A stretch of DNA of 12,076 bases from CAZUCD01 sp964618855 (GCA_964618855.1 CAZUCD010000119.1:1-12076); one strand, 5' to 3'. Counted from the first letter of the stretch, positions 1-7,842 are shown. Numbers and translations are program-made. The notes: generated from the letters alone by a model not told the origin.

Positions 1-83
1 CGCTTCCCCTTGCCGAAGCGCGCCATTGGTCGCACACTTCCATGAACGGCGTGCCCCGGAGCTTCGCCGGGCGCGCGACAGGT

Positions 84-88
84 GGAGG
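84..88 (+). promoter_or_regulatory. Shine-Dalgarno candidate for the SirB1-like gene
   Basis: GGAGG, within GGTGGAGG, lies 3 nt before the ATG at 92. The spacing is a little short, but GGTGG at 81-85 gives a 6-nt spacing. It is the best site among the four possible starts and is why I preferred ATG 92. Confidence 0.4.
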
Positions 89-91
89 CCG

Positions 92-967
92 ATGCTCGCA
101 TCCCGACCAAGCACCCCCAAGCCCGACAGGCACATGACAACCTTCGGGGCCATGCTGTCCCTCCCTATCCTGATGGCGGAGGGCATCGCCCCCGCCCTGC
201 AAATCTCCGCGATCGAGCACCCCGAACTGCCCATAGGATGGCTCCGGGACCGGAAGCGGCAACTCGGGTCCCTCGGGGTCGAGGCGCGCGCCCGCATCGA
301 TCCCGCTGCACCGGTGGACAGGCGCGCCCGCCAGCTCTGCACCTACCTCTTCGACGAGATCGGCTTCACCGGCAACGACGCCGACTTTGGCGACCCCCGC
401 AACAGTTGCCTGAGCGACGTCCTCGACCGGAAACTCGGCATCCCGATCACGCTCGCCGTGATCCTGATCGCCGTCGGCCGCGACGCCGGAATTCCCATCG
501 AGGGCGTCGGCGCGCCGGGGCACTTCCTGTGCTCCTTCAGCGACGACTCCGGCACGCGCACCTTCATCGACCCCTTCCGCGGCGGCCTCTTCCTGTCCGA
601 CGAGGAGGCGCGCGGACGCGTGCGCGACGTCGTGGGGGACGTGGAGCCCCCCGTCTGCGACCATTTGCTGCGCCCCGCGGCCCCGCACGACATCCTCGCG
701 CGCATGCTCCACAACCTGAAGAACACCTACGCCCAGCGCGGCAACGCGCGCCGCCTCCTCACCTCGCTCGACTGGCTCATCCTGGTCCAGCCCGCCAACC
801 TCGCCGAGATCCGAAACCGCGGCATCGTGCTCCTGCGCCTGGGGCACTTCCACCGCGCGGTGCAGGACCTTGCGTTCTACCTGCAGTCGGCGCCGGAGGC
901 TGAGGACCGCGGCCTCATCCGCACGGAGCTCGAGCGCGCCATCGCCCTCCGGGCGCAGAACAACTGA
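92..967 (+). CDS. SirB1 family (transglutaminase-like core with C-terminal TPR) protein
   Basis: The 291-aa product resembles the SirB1/UPF0162 family (Transglut_core2 followed by TPR-like helices). Visible landmarks are the PRNSCLSDVLDRKLGIP block at about residues 102-118, the GHFL histidine at about 144, the IDPF aspartate at about 160, LHNLKNTY at about 206, and a TPR-like hairpin at about 221-268. His and Asp occupy the expected transglutaminase-fold positions. The usual aromatic residue after NS is a Cys (about 106) here. No enzymatic reaction is firmly established for the family. I chose the ATG at 92 because GGTGGAGG lies just upstream; TTG at 26 and ATGs at 134 and 152 are also in frame. 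No in-frame stop precedes it in the window, so the gene could begin further left. It converges on the kinase gene with 21 bp between stop codons, and I see no clear terminator there. The family call is strong; the start is uncertain. Confidence 0.85.
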   Translation: MLASRPSTPKPDRHMTTFGAMLSLPILMAEGIAPALQISAIEHPELPIGWLRDRKRQLGSLGVEARARIDPAAPVDRRARQLCTYLFDEIGFTGNDADFGDPRNSCLSDVLDRKLGIPITLAVILIAVGRDAGIPIEGVGAPGHFLCSFSDDSGTRTFIDPFRGGLFLSDEEARGRVRDVVGDVEPPVCDHLLRPAAPHDILARMLHNLKNTYAQRGNARRLLTSLDWLILVQPANLAEIRNRGIVLLRLGHFHRAVQDLAFYLQSAPEAEDRGLIRTELERAIALRAQNN

Positions 968-988
968 CGGCGGCCGCGCCCGCGCCCG

Positions 989-3900
989 CTACTCTCCATC
1001 CCCGGGACCCACCGGGTCTGTAGTCGACGGCACGACGATCCCCTTCTCCTTCATCAGTGCGAGCAGCACGGGCCGTATCATCTGCATCCCCGCGAGCTTC
1101 TCGACCAGGGGCGCCGCCTCCTCCACGCGCCCGAGGCGTATCAGCAGGATCGCCTGGATTTCCAGCATGCGGATGTCCCGCGAGCCGGCGACGATGGGTG
1201 TCATCCGCGAGACGCCATCCTCCCAGTCGGCGCGGGCGAGGTCCGTGTCCCCGAGCCTTTCGTGGACGCGGCCGCGCAGCTCCAGCAGCAGCGCCATGCG
1301 CAGGACCCCGTTGACGTCGCCTCCGGCGCGTTCCAGCAAACCCTCCAGCACGCCGACGGCCTCGTTTAGGCGCGCCAGGGACGCGGCATCCTCGCGTCTC
1401 ATCATGTGCACCTCGGCGACTCCCCGCAACGCCGCCACCTTCTCGGCCATGTAGACGAGGCCGTTGGGGTCCAGCTTCAGCATGCCATCGCAAAGCTCGA
1501 GCGCGCGCTCGAAGTGGGGGAGCGCCTCGTCCGGTCGTGCCCGACCATTGAGCTCCGCGCCGATGGCATCGTGCGCCATCGCCAGCTCGCGGTGCCACGC
1601 GTTGTTGTCCGGCAGCTCGCGCGTGATCCCCTCGTAGAGGTCGGCGGCCCGCTGGAACCGCGCCAGGGCGATGTCGTTCTCCCCGAAAGTGCCGAGGATC
1701 ATCGCCGACCGCATGGTCGTGGCGGCCACCTCCCGCCGTGCGTCCACATTCTCGGGCGTGTCCGCAAGGATGCGCTCCATCAACTCGACCGCCTCGTTGG
1801 CCCGGTCCTTCGCCTCCTGCTTCCTGCCAGCGAGTTGGTACGTCTGCGCCATGCGCGCGCACAGGGTCGAAAGGTTGCGCCGGTACTGCGCGTTGGCGGG
1901 GTCCCGCGCCACGACCCCCCGCACCACGGCGAGCGACTCCTCCTGCCGCGCGATGGCCTCGGGCATGCGCTGCACCGAGGCGAGCATGTCGCCGAGCTGT
2001 CCCAGCACCGTCGCGTACTCGATCCCGCCGTTCAGGTCCCCGGGGTTGCCCGACCACAGCTTCTCACCCTCGGCCGCCGCCCTCTCCAGGAGCTCCACCG
2101 AGCGCGGGCGCTCCCCACGGAAGCTGTGCGTGATCGCGAGCTTCGACAGCGAGGACACGAGGTTGCGCCGAGCCGGCGCGAAGTCCCGGTCGATCACCAG
2201 GGTGCGCTCGAACTGCGCCACCGCCCCGTTCAGGTCGTCCAGCGAGCCCTCCACGTCCCCGAACTGGTTGCGGTAGTCCCCGCGCCGGTGCAGCGCGATC
2301 CCCAGCCACTGCGAGTACGAGGTGTTCTCCGGATCGCGCTGCACGAGGTCCCTCGCCTCGCGCACCGCCTCGTCGCACAGCGCAAGCGCCTCCTCCCTCC
2401 GTCCCTGCCGCAGCAGCAGCTCCGTCATCGTTGGAAGGAGCTGCACGAGTTGGAAGCGGCGTGAGAAGTTGCCCGGCTCGCGCTCTATTAGGCCGCGCAT
2501 GGTGGCGATGGCCGACTGGAGCTGCGCCACGCCCTCGCCGAGCTCCCCCCGTTCGGCACGGAGCGAGCCCATGTAGTAGTCCAGCTCGAACTCCACCTCC
2601 ATGAACTCGTCGGAGTGCACACCCTGTGCGCGGAGCCGCTCGCAGAGCGCCCGCGCCTCCCCGTAGCGCCTCATCGCAGACGTGCTGTCGGCCAGGCCCG
2701 CCTCGAGCTCGGCGTGCCGGATCATGTTGGAGATCACCCCCAGGACGACGTCGGTGCCCGCGGCCCCCTTCCCGAGCAGGCGCGTGCCCACCTCGTCCGC
2801 GCGGGCCGCGTCGGCAAGCGCCCCGGCCCCGTCCCCCAGGTTGTTCCTGATCGTGGCGGACTCCCCCAGGATGCTCGCGAGTTCCTGCTGGAACTCGGGG
2901 TCGTCCGGATGCGCCTTCGCGAGCGGCTCCGCGATGGCGCGCGCACGGTCGATCGTGGACTTCGCCTGCGCGAGGTCCGGCTTCCTGCGCAGGACGAACG
3001 CGACCTGCCTGAGCGCGGCCGCGCGGTGCATCCTGCCGCGGTCGGAGAGGTCCGCCTCGTCCGTCGCCGCGTGGAAGGCGAGCGCGCGCCTCGCCGTCTC
3101 GTCCATGATGGCGATGCGCCCCGTGGCGTCCAGCTTCGGCGCGAGCTCCCCGAGCATGAACGCGAGCAGCTCGTCCCCGCGCTCGCGCTGGTCGCGCAGG
3201 CGGGCGTTGGACTTGGCCTCGGCCCGAGCGGCCTCCGACTGCGCGAGGCTGTACTTGATCCCGCCGCCGAGGAGGGTCGCCCCCATGATGCACGCGGCCG
3301 CGATGGCGAGCCGCCGCTGCGCCGCCGTGGCCCGCAGCGCCCGCTGCCGGCCCTCGATCTCGGAGAGCAGCGCCGTGCGCTCCGGCCCCTCACCCAGCCG
3401 CTCCGCCTCCCCGCGCGCCAGCGTCAGGTCACCATGCTGCAATGCCGTGCGCGCGTGCGTGCCGATCACCTGCTGCGCGAGCTGCGCTGCCTCCCGGTCC
3501 CCCGGCCACAGGCCCTCGGCCCGCGCAAGCGCCACTCCGAACCCCGCCAGCGCGCGGTAGTCCGTCACGCCGCGCCCAAGTTCCTCCCGCACCTGCGCTA
3601 CGAGCGCCGCCGCCTCGCGCCGCTTCGACGCGCCGCCCATGAAGTCCCCCAGCGCCGCGATGAAGTCGCGCACCGACGGCACGCGCCGCTCGGGCAGGCG
3701 CTCCATCGCCCGCATCGCCAGCTCCGAGAGCTCCCGCGGAACCTCCCGCCCCGGATTGCGCCTTTCCGGCGGTTCCACGATCCCCTCGGACGCGCGGAAG
3801 AACGACTTCTGCGAGTCGTCCGCGATGTGCGGGGGCGATCCCGTCAAAAGCAGGTAGAGCGTCCCCCCGAGCAGGTACACGTCCGTCCACGGGCCGATGC

Positions 3901-4756
3901 GCGCAGCCGTTGGTTCCGTTTGCTCCGGCGCCATGAAGACCGTCGTCCCCGCCGGGTTCGTCGCGTGCTCCCGAGTGGGTGCGAACGCCTGCGCGCCGGA
4001 CTGCGGCGTCAACGCCAGCGCCCCCGGATCGAACGCGACGGCGAGCCCCCAGTCCAGCAGCAGCACCTCGCCGAACTCCCCAACCATCACCTGCGAGGGC
4101 TTCAGGTCGCGATGCACGATCCCCCGCGAGTGCGCGAACGCCACCGCCTGCGCCACGTCCTGCAGGATCGGCAGATGCCTCGCCAGCAGGTCCCCGACTC
4201 CCATCGTCCCAAAGTCGTCGATGAACATCTCCTCCCACGTCCGGCCGCGCAGGCGCTTCATCGCCAGCACCGGGTGTCCCGCCGCGTCCCTCCCGAGGTC
4301 GTACATCGGCACGATGTTCGGGTGCTCGAGGCTCGCGGTCGTCACCGCCTCCTGGTGGAAGGAAAGGACGAGCTGCGTGTAGCGCCCGGGTTCGTCCTGC
4401 ACTCTCTCCAGGAGCTCCGGGCGCAGCCGCTTCACGGCGACGACGCGGCCGAGCGAGACCTGCACCGCTTCCCAAACCTCCCCGAAGCCCCCCCGGCCGA
4501 TGGGGTGGGCGAGCTTGAACCCCGCGCCCCCGTCCGGCACCGCGGCACCCTCCGCGCTGCTGCCCGCCGGAAAGTCGATCGACCAGTTCGCGAGCACCGG
4601 TCGCGTGTCCGACAGGGGCGCCGGCACCGGGCCACCCCCTAGCAGCGCCGCCCTCAGGGGGTCGAACGATGCCCCCGGATCACCAGGCAGCATCCCCGGG
4701 ATTGCCGTCGGGTGTACCGGCGCCGGAGAGGCTGGCTGTTCGTCGCGCGTGTCCAT
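989..4756 (-). CDS. Membrane-anchored Ser/Thr protein kinase with long TPR sensor region
   Basis: The 1,255-aa product has a PknB/Hanks-type kinase domain (about residues 80-370), a cytoplasmic linker, one transmembrane helix (about 482-500) and a roughly 700-residue helical TPR array on the far side. Kinase motifs are the P-loop GRGGFG (87-92), VAVK with Lys109, an alpha-C Glu near 136, HRDLKPSQ with catalytic Asp217, DWG with Asp235 in place of DFG, and MAPEQ (about 275-279). The usual metal-binding Asn of HRDLKPxN is Gln222. TPR-like units recur to about residue 1230, for example around DEALPHFERALELCDGMLKLDP. The expected role is phosphorylation of protein Ser/Thr residues in response to partners bound by the TPRs; substrates are unknown. 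I chose the ATG at 4756 over the upstream in-frame GTG at 4822 because GGTGG lies 5 nt before it and the extra residues do not look like a kinase N-terminus. The gene stands alone on the minus strand. Confidence 0.95.
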   Translation of the reverse strand: MDTRDEQPASPAPVHPTAIPGMLPGDPGASFDPLRAALLGGGPVPAPLSDTRPVLANWSIDFPAGSSAEGAAVPDGGAGFKLAHPIGRGGFGEVWEAVQVSLGRVVAVKRLRPELLERVQDEPGRYTQLVLSFHQEAVTTASLEHPNIVPMYDLGRDAAGHPVLAMKRLRGRTWEEMFIDDFGTMGVGDLLARHLPILQDVAQAVAFAHSRGIVHRDLKPSQVMVGEFGEVLLLDWGLAVAFDPGALALTPQSGAQAFAPTREHATNPAGTTVFMAPEQTEPTAARIGPWTDVYLLGGTLYLLLTGSPPHIADDSQKSFFRASEGIVEPPERRNPGREVPRELSELAMRAMERLPERRVPSVRDFIAALGDFMGGASKRREAAALVAQVREELGRGVTDYRALAGFGVALARAEGLWPGDREAAQLAQQVIGTHARTALQHGDLTLARGEAERLGEGPERTALLSEIEGRQRALRATAAQRRLAIAAACIMGATLLGGGIKYSLAQSEAARAEAKSNARLRDQRERGDELLAFMLGELAPKLDATGRIAIMDETARRALAFHAATDEADLSDRGRMHRAAALRQVAFVLRRKPDLAQAKSTIDRARAIAEPLAKAHPDDPEFQQELASILGESATIRNNLGDGAGALADAARADEVGTRLLGKGAAGTDVVLGVISNMIRHAELEAGLADSTSAMRRYGEARALCERLRAQGVHSDEFMEVEFELDYYMGSLRAERGELGEGVAQLQSAIATMRGLIEREPGNFSRRFQLVQLLPTMTELLLRQGRREEALALCDEAVREARDLVQRDPENTSYSQWLGIALHRRGDYRNQFGDVEGSLDDLNGAVAQFERTLVIDRDFAPARRNLVSSLSKLAITHSFRGERPRSVELLERAAAEGEKLWSGNPGDLNGGIEYATVLGQLGDMLASVQRMPEAIARQEESLAVVRGVVARDPANAQYRRNLSTLCARMAQTYQLAGRKQEAKDRANEAVELMERILADTPENVDARREVAATTMRSAMILGTFGENDIALARFQRAADLYEGITRELPDNNAWHRELAMAHDAIGAELNGRARPDEALPHFERALELCDGMLKLDPNGLVYMAEKVAALRGVAEVHMMRREDAASLARLNEAVGVLEGLLERAGGDVNGVLRMALLLELRGRVHERLGDTDLARADWEDGVSRMTPIVAGSRDIRMLEIQAILLIRLGRVEEAAPLVEKLAGMQMIRPVLLALMKEKGIVVPSTTDPVGPGDGE

Positions 4757-4761
4757 GCGTT

Positions 4762-4766
4762 CCACC
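4762..4766 (-). promoter_or_regulatory. Shine-Dalgarno candidate for the kinase gene
   Basis: Read on the minus strand this is GGTGG followed by AACGC and then the ATG at 4756, a 5-nt spacing. It supports that start over the GTG at 4822. Confidence 0.45.
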
Positions 4767-4896
4767 CGTCTGCGGATGCTCCAGCCCTGCGCTACTTTGC
4801 AACATCGGCGATCCGAACCCACCCCCGCCAGCGAGGCAAGCGTGGTTCCCCACTTCGGGCGGTCGATTGGCCTTGCGTATCGCTAAAAATGTACTC

Positions 4897-5151
4897 ATGC
4901 TCCTGGCTAGGAGTTGCAAAAATGTTTCCAAAGGGAGCCCTCATGCTCCCACCCAAGGCATTTCCTTGGGGCCTGACGGCAGCCCCGGACTTGTGAAGTT
5001 CAAATGGAAGCACAGGCAGGTCGAAACCAACGTCGTCACGGGTGAACAGAGGATTCGCTATCGAAGGATGAACATCACGACCCACAATCCCGACGAGTTC
5101 TTGACCAACGGCTTCCCGGTCGAACAGTTGGAGGGAGACGGCTCATGTTAA
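4897..5151 (+). CDS. Small basic hypothetical protein, start uncertain
   Basis: I do not recognise this protein. From ATG 4897 it would be 84 aa; from TTG 4966 it would be 61 aa; from GTG 4993 it would be 52 aa. From about 4990 to the stop the third codon positions are strongly G/C, as in neighbouring genes, while 4897-4990 is much less biased. The later starts may therefore be correct. The C-terminal part has a basic segment (KFKWKHRQ, RIRYRRMN) and an acidic tail (QLEGDGSC), with no signal peptide or membrane helix. No start has a strong Shine-Dalgarno; AAGG sits 7 nt before TTG 4966. Its stop overlaps the next gene's start as ATGTTAA, which suggests translational coupling and a shared transcript. 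It could still be a spurious frame. Confidence 0.45.
   Translation: MLLARSCKNVSKGSPHAPTQGISLGPDGSPGLVKFKWKHRQVETNVVTGEQRIRYRRMNITTHNPDEFLTNGFPVEQLEGDGSC
4900..4913. repeat. Inverted repeat 1 (5-bp stem, 4-nt loop)
   Basis: CTCCT at 4900-4904 pairs with AGGAG at 4909-4913 across the loop GGCT. It is short and could be chance, but it is the first of three such elements within about 70 bp. Confidence 0.4.
4933..4950. repeat. Inverted repeat 2 (6-bp stem, 6-nt loop)
   Basis: GGGAGC at 4933-4938 pairs with GCTCCC at 4945-4950 across the loop CCTCAT. The right arm includes the second copy of the repeated word TCATGCTCC. No T-run follows, so it does not look like an intrinsic terminator. Confidence 0.5.
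4952..4970. repeat. Inverted repeat 3 (7-bp stem, 5-nt loop)
   Basis: CCCAAGG at 4952-4958 pairs with CCTTGGG at 4964-4970 across the loop CATTT. It begins 1 nt after inverted repeat 2. An alternative pairing of GGGGC (4968-4972) with GCCCC (4982-4986) would compete with it, which is the arrangement expected of a switchable leader, though this is only a pattern-based inference. Confidence 0.5.
5130..5137 (+). promoter_or_regulatory. Shine-Dalgarno for the 459-aa gene
   Basis: GGAGGGAG lies 7 nt before the ATG at 5145, inside the 3' end of the upstream small ORF. It is one of the strongest ribosome-binding sites in the window and fixes this start. Confidence 0.65.
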
Positions 5152-6524
5152 GAATGCTCGCGCTTCTGGCCGCTTTGCTCGGAGAGCCAAAGGAGGATCC
5201 GACGCCGCCGGACCGCATCTACCTGAAGCCGTTCCCGAAGCCACCCGCCCTTTCTGGACTCACCGGTTCGGCGACGCAGGGAGGCATTGTCGCCGTCGGT
5301 CCCGTGTGTCCTCCCACATTCGAATGTGAGCGCATCGACGTGCAACCGGGACAGCCCGCATCCGAGGTGCTGGAGCGTGCGCACAGCTACCTGACCCGCA
5401 ATCTCTCGCGCAACCGCGGCACTCCAGAGGCCCTCGAGAAGACCCGCCAGTTGATGATTCACAGCCCCGTGTTCCTGGCCGGAGACGACGTCGGATTCCC
5501 CATCACTCCCTGCGCCAAGAGTGTGACCGCCTTCATGGACTGGGAAATCAAGCACATCGCCGTTGAGTGGAGAATCTCCAATGAAGCGGGCTACTCGATG
5601 CAGATGATGTGCGGACCACACGGCGGATGCGGCGAATTGGAACCGAGCAAGGCAGAGTTTTTTTGGCCGGTTCGTGACTGGGAGGGAATGCAGTTTTCGA
5701 CGGGTCTCGAGCCGGGCCAGCACATGTTCTCCGTCGTCGGCGTTCGCGATGGCATCCCGTCGGCACCCGCTTCGATTTTCGTCGACCTTTGTCGCTTCAT
5801 CGAGGCAACCGATCCCCCGTTCGTTGCGGGACTCCATCCAAACTGGGAACATGTTTCCATCGCTGACCAACCGGCCCCGCGGGTCTCGCGCGGGGAGCGT
5901 CCCCCGGAGTGGATTCGGCTTGGTCCCGGCGCGCGGATGAGGAACCCGGACGTGCCACCTCGCAAGTACCCCAACGACGACAACGCTTGGATGAAGGACC
6001 CCGAGGTGAAGTCGGGATTCCAGTCCATCGAGCAGCCGGCGGGCATCGGCGCCATCCGCCGTCGAGTGCTCTCCTGGGAGGATGAGGACGCGTTCTCCAT
6101 CTCGATCCTCATGCGCGGCGGCACGGGCCTGCCCCCGGCCGCGGGCAAGCTTGGCGCCTTCGCATGGGTCGGGGACCCGGCGGGTCTGTCCGACGCCCTT
6201 GCGAAGGGACTCGACGCCTTCGCCGCGCTCCCCGACGCCATCCGGCTGGAGCCGACCGGAGCCGCAGGCGAGACGGGTTGGGTCGAGTACTCGACAGCGC
6301 ACGCCGCCCCTGGCGGGGTGCTTCCATGGAGGCCCGGCGACGGCGAACTGTCCCTCGTCGTGGCTGCCGAATCCCTGGGTGATGCCCGAATCGACATCGA
6401 CTGGCTCACCGTGCGGAAGCTGAACTGCTCGGAGGCCGTCCCCGAGGGTTACAATCCCATGGGCGAGCACACAATCTTCCGTCGCTGGGACAAGGAGAAG
6501 GGAGACTGGATCCGCGTGAACTGA
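5145..6524 (+). CDS. Hypothetical, probably exported beta-rich protein
   Basis: I do not recognise this 459-aa protein. It begins with a short hydrophobic stretch (MLRMLALLAALLG), which may be a minimal signal peptide or anchor but is shorter than normal and lacks a clear cleavage site. Residues about 136-215 show a pattern seen in fibronectin-III/Ig-like modules: EWRIS, then GLEPGQHMFSVVGVRDG, then SAPASIFVD. Residues about 305-425 are also beta-strand-like and end in ARIDIDWLTVRKL, which recalls the last strand of some carbohydrate-binding or jelly-roll domains. Cysteines are at 55, 61, 123, 156, 162, 216 and 428, enough for disulfides if exported. The start is supported by GGAGGGAG upstream and by the 7-bp overlap with the preceding small ORF. 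No catalytic motif is visible; a surface or periplasmic binding role is only a guess. Confidence 0.8.
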   Translation: MLRMLALLAALLGEPKEDPTPPDRIYLKPFPKPPALSGLTGSATQGGIVAVGPVCPPTFECERIDVQPGQPASEVLERAHSYLTRNLSRNRGTPEALEKTRQLMIHSPVFLAGDDVGFPITPCAKSVTAFMDWEIKHIAVEWRISNEAGYSMQMMCGPHGGCGELEPSKAEFFWPVRDWEGMQFSTGLEPGQHMFSVVGVRDGIPSAPASIFVDLCRFIEATDPPFVAGLHPNWEHVSIADQPAPRVSRGERPPEWIRLGPGARMRNPDVPPRKYPNDDNAWMKDPEVKSGFQSIEQPAGIGAIRRRVLSWEDEDAFSISILMRGGTGLPPAAGKLGAFAWVGDPAGLSDALAKGLDAFAALPDAIRLEPTGAAGETGWVEYSTAHAAPGGVLPWRPGDGELSLVVAAESLGDARIDIDWLTVRKLNCSEAVPEGYNPMGEHTIFRRWDKEKGDWIRVN

Positions 6525-6525
6525 G

Positions 6526-6548
6526 GCACGCTCCCCCGGCAGGCGTGC
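6526..6548. repeat. Inverted repeat after the 459-aa gene (weak terminator candidate)
   Basis: GCACGC at 6526-6531 pairs with GCGTGC at 6543-6548 across an 11-nt loop, 1 nt after the stop codon. No T-run follows, so intrinsic termination is doubtful. It lies in the 73-bp gap before trpB. Confidence 0.3.
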
Positions 6549-6589
6549 ACCATGTCCCCCTTGAGTGCGCGCCCCCCGCGTGCGTGCAT

Positions 6590-6593
6590 GGAG
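6590..6593 (+). promoter_or_regulatory. Shine-Dalgarno candidate for trpB
   Basis: GGAG lies 4 nt before the ATG at 6598 and favours that start over the GTG at 6565. Confidence 0.4.
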
Positions 6594-6597
6594 CGCC

Positions 6598-7842
6598 ATG
6601 AATGCCTCACCCGCGCCTCCACCCCGCATTTCGGACGCTCTCCGGCCGGACGAAGACGGGCGCTTCTCGCAGTTTGGGGGGCGCTTCGTGCCCGAGACGC
6701 TCATGCCCGTCCTGCTCGAACTCGAGCAGGCGTACGCCCGGGTGCGCGCGGATTCGGATTTTGCGCGCGAGCTGGAGGGGCTGCTGCAGGACTTCGCGGG
6801 GCGCGAGACGCCGCTGACGCGCGCCGCAAGGCTCGAGGCCGCGCTCGGCTCCCGCTTCCGCATCTACCTCAAGCGCGAGGACCTACTCCACACCGGCGCG
6901 CACAAGCTGAACAACACGCTCGGGCAGGCGCTCCTCGCCCGCCGCCTCGGCAGGAAGCGCATCATCGCGGAGACCGGCGCGGGGCAGCACGGCGTCGCCA
7001 CCGCAACGGCGTGCGCGCTCCTGGAACTCGAGTGCACCGTCTTCATGGGCGCCGAGGACATCGAGCGGCAGGCGCTCAACGTCACGCGCATGCGCCTTCT
7101 GGGTGCCCGCGTCCAGCCCGTCACCAGCGGCTCCGGCACCCTCAAGGACGCCACCAACGAGGCCATGCGGCACTGGATGGCCACCTGCGACGACACGCAC
7201 TACATCATCGGTTCCTGCGTGGGACCGCACCCCTTCCCGATGATGGTGCGCGACTTCCAGTCGGTCATCGGGCGCGAAACGCGCGCGCAGGTGATGGAGC
7301 GCGAAGCGCGCCTGCCGGACCACCTGTTCGCATGCGTCGGGGGCGGATCGAACGCGATCGGCATGTTCCACCCGTTCTACGCTGAAGCTGGTGTGCGGTT
7401 CTGGGCCGCGGAGGCCGAGGGCGAGGGCATCGCGTCCGGACGCCACGCCGCGAGCATCGCCGGCGGCCGCATCGGCATCTTCCACGGCTCCCGCAGCTAC
7501 GTCCTCCAGACCGACGACGGCCAGGTCACTCCGGCACACTCGATCAGCGCGGGGCTCGACTACCCGGGCATCGGGCCGGAGCACGCACACTACGCCGCCA
7601 CCGGGCGCGGCATCTACGAGCCCGTGTCCGACGCGGAAGCAATCGCCTCCCTGCGCCGGCTGTGCAGGCTGGAGGGCATCATCCCGGCCATCGAGACGGC
7701 ACACGCCACCGCGCTCCTGGAGCGCTCGGCAAACCGGATCGCCGACGGGCAGGTTGTTGTAGTGTGTCTCTCCGGGCGCGGGGACAAGGACGTGGGAACG
7801 CTGGCGCGCCTCATCAACCCGGAGGAGACCTCCACCCCATGA
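6598..7842 (+). CDS. trpB: Tryptophan synthase beta chain
   Basis: The 414-aa product matches TrpB of the TrpB1 type along its full length. TrpB is a PLP enzyme that joins indole and serine to give tryptophan in the cytoplasm, normally in an alpha2-beta2 complex with TrpA. Visible motifs are RFVPETLMP near the N-terminus, HKLNN with PLP-binding Lys103, ETGAGQHG with catalytic Glu125, GGGSNAIG for the PLP phosphate (248-255), and CLSGRGDKD with Ser392 near the pyridine nitrogen. The ATG at 6598 has GGAG 4 nt upstream and gives a normal family length; the in-frame GTG at 6565 would add 11 residues. No trpA or other trp gene is in the window. Its stop overlaps the next gene's start as ATGA, so it is probably cotranscribed with a secreted hydrolase. 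The function is clear. Confidence 0.97.
   Translation: MNASPAPPPRISDALRPDEDGRFSQFGGRFVPETLMPVLLELEQAYARVRADSDFARELEGLLQDFAGRETPLTRAARLEAALGSRFRIYLKREDLLHTGAHKLNNTLGQALLARRLGRKRIIAETGAGQHGVATATACALLELECTVFMGAEDIERQALNVTRMRLLGARVQPVTSGSGTLKDATNEAMRHWMATCDDTHYIIGSCVGPHPFPMMVRDFQSVIGRETRAQVMEREARLPDHLFACVGGGSNAIGMFHPFYAEAGVRFWAAEAEGEGIASGRHAASIAGGRIGIFHGSRSYVLQTDDGQVTPAHSISAGLDYPGIGPEHAHYAATGRGIYEPVSDAEAIASLRRLCRLEGIIPAIETAHATALLERSANRIADGQVVVVCLSGRGDKDVGTLARLINPEETSTP

Larger units (their letters stand above)
4757..4992. other. Divergent intergenic region, hairpin-rich
   Basis: This stretch separates the minus-strand kinase from the plus-strand hypothetical pair and should hold promoters for both. 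It contains a local AT-rich patch at about 4880-4932, unlike the surrounding GC-rich DNA. I could not find a convincing -35/-10 pair; TTGGCC at 4867 and TTGCGT at 4873 are only weak matches. Two words each occur twice: AAAAATGT at 4885 and 4918, and TCATGCTCC at 4895 and 4941. Three short perfect inverted repeats lie between 4900 and 4970. If the small gene starts at GTG 4993 or TTG 4966, these hairpins form an untranslated leader; if it starts at ATG 4897 they fall inside the coding sequence. Confidence 0.5.

Noticed and set aside
968..988. Bidirectional terminator between the convergent genes
   Set aside because: The 21-bp gap is GC-rich but has no convincing stem-loop plus T-run on either strand.
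2615..4642. Long plus-strand open frame (675 codons) opposite the kinase
   Set aside because: It is Arg/Pro/His-rich with no recognisable domain and lies wholly antisense to a clear kinase with all motifs; it is a by-product of high GC codon bias.
4757..4822. GTG start at 4822 for the kinase
   Set aside because: It adds 22 residues without family support; ATG 4756 has a Shine-Dalgarno-like GGTGG at good spacing.
5148..6863. Minus-strand open frame (571 codons) opposite the 459-aa gene and trpB
   Set aside because: It runs antisense across two genes and their gap, including conserved trpB sequence, and has no family resemblance or convincing ribosome-binding site.
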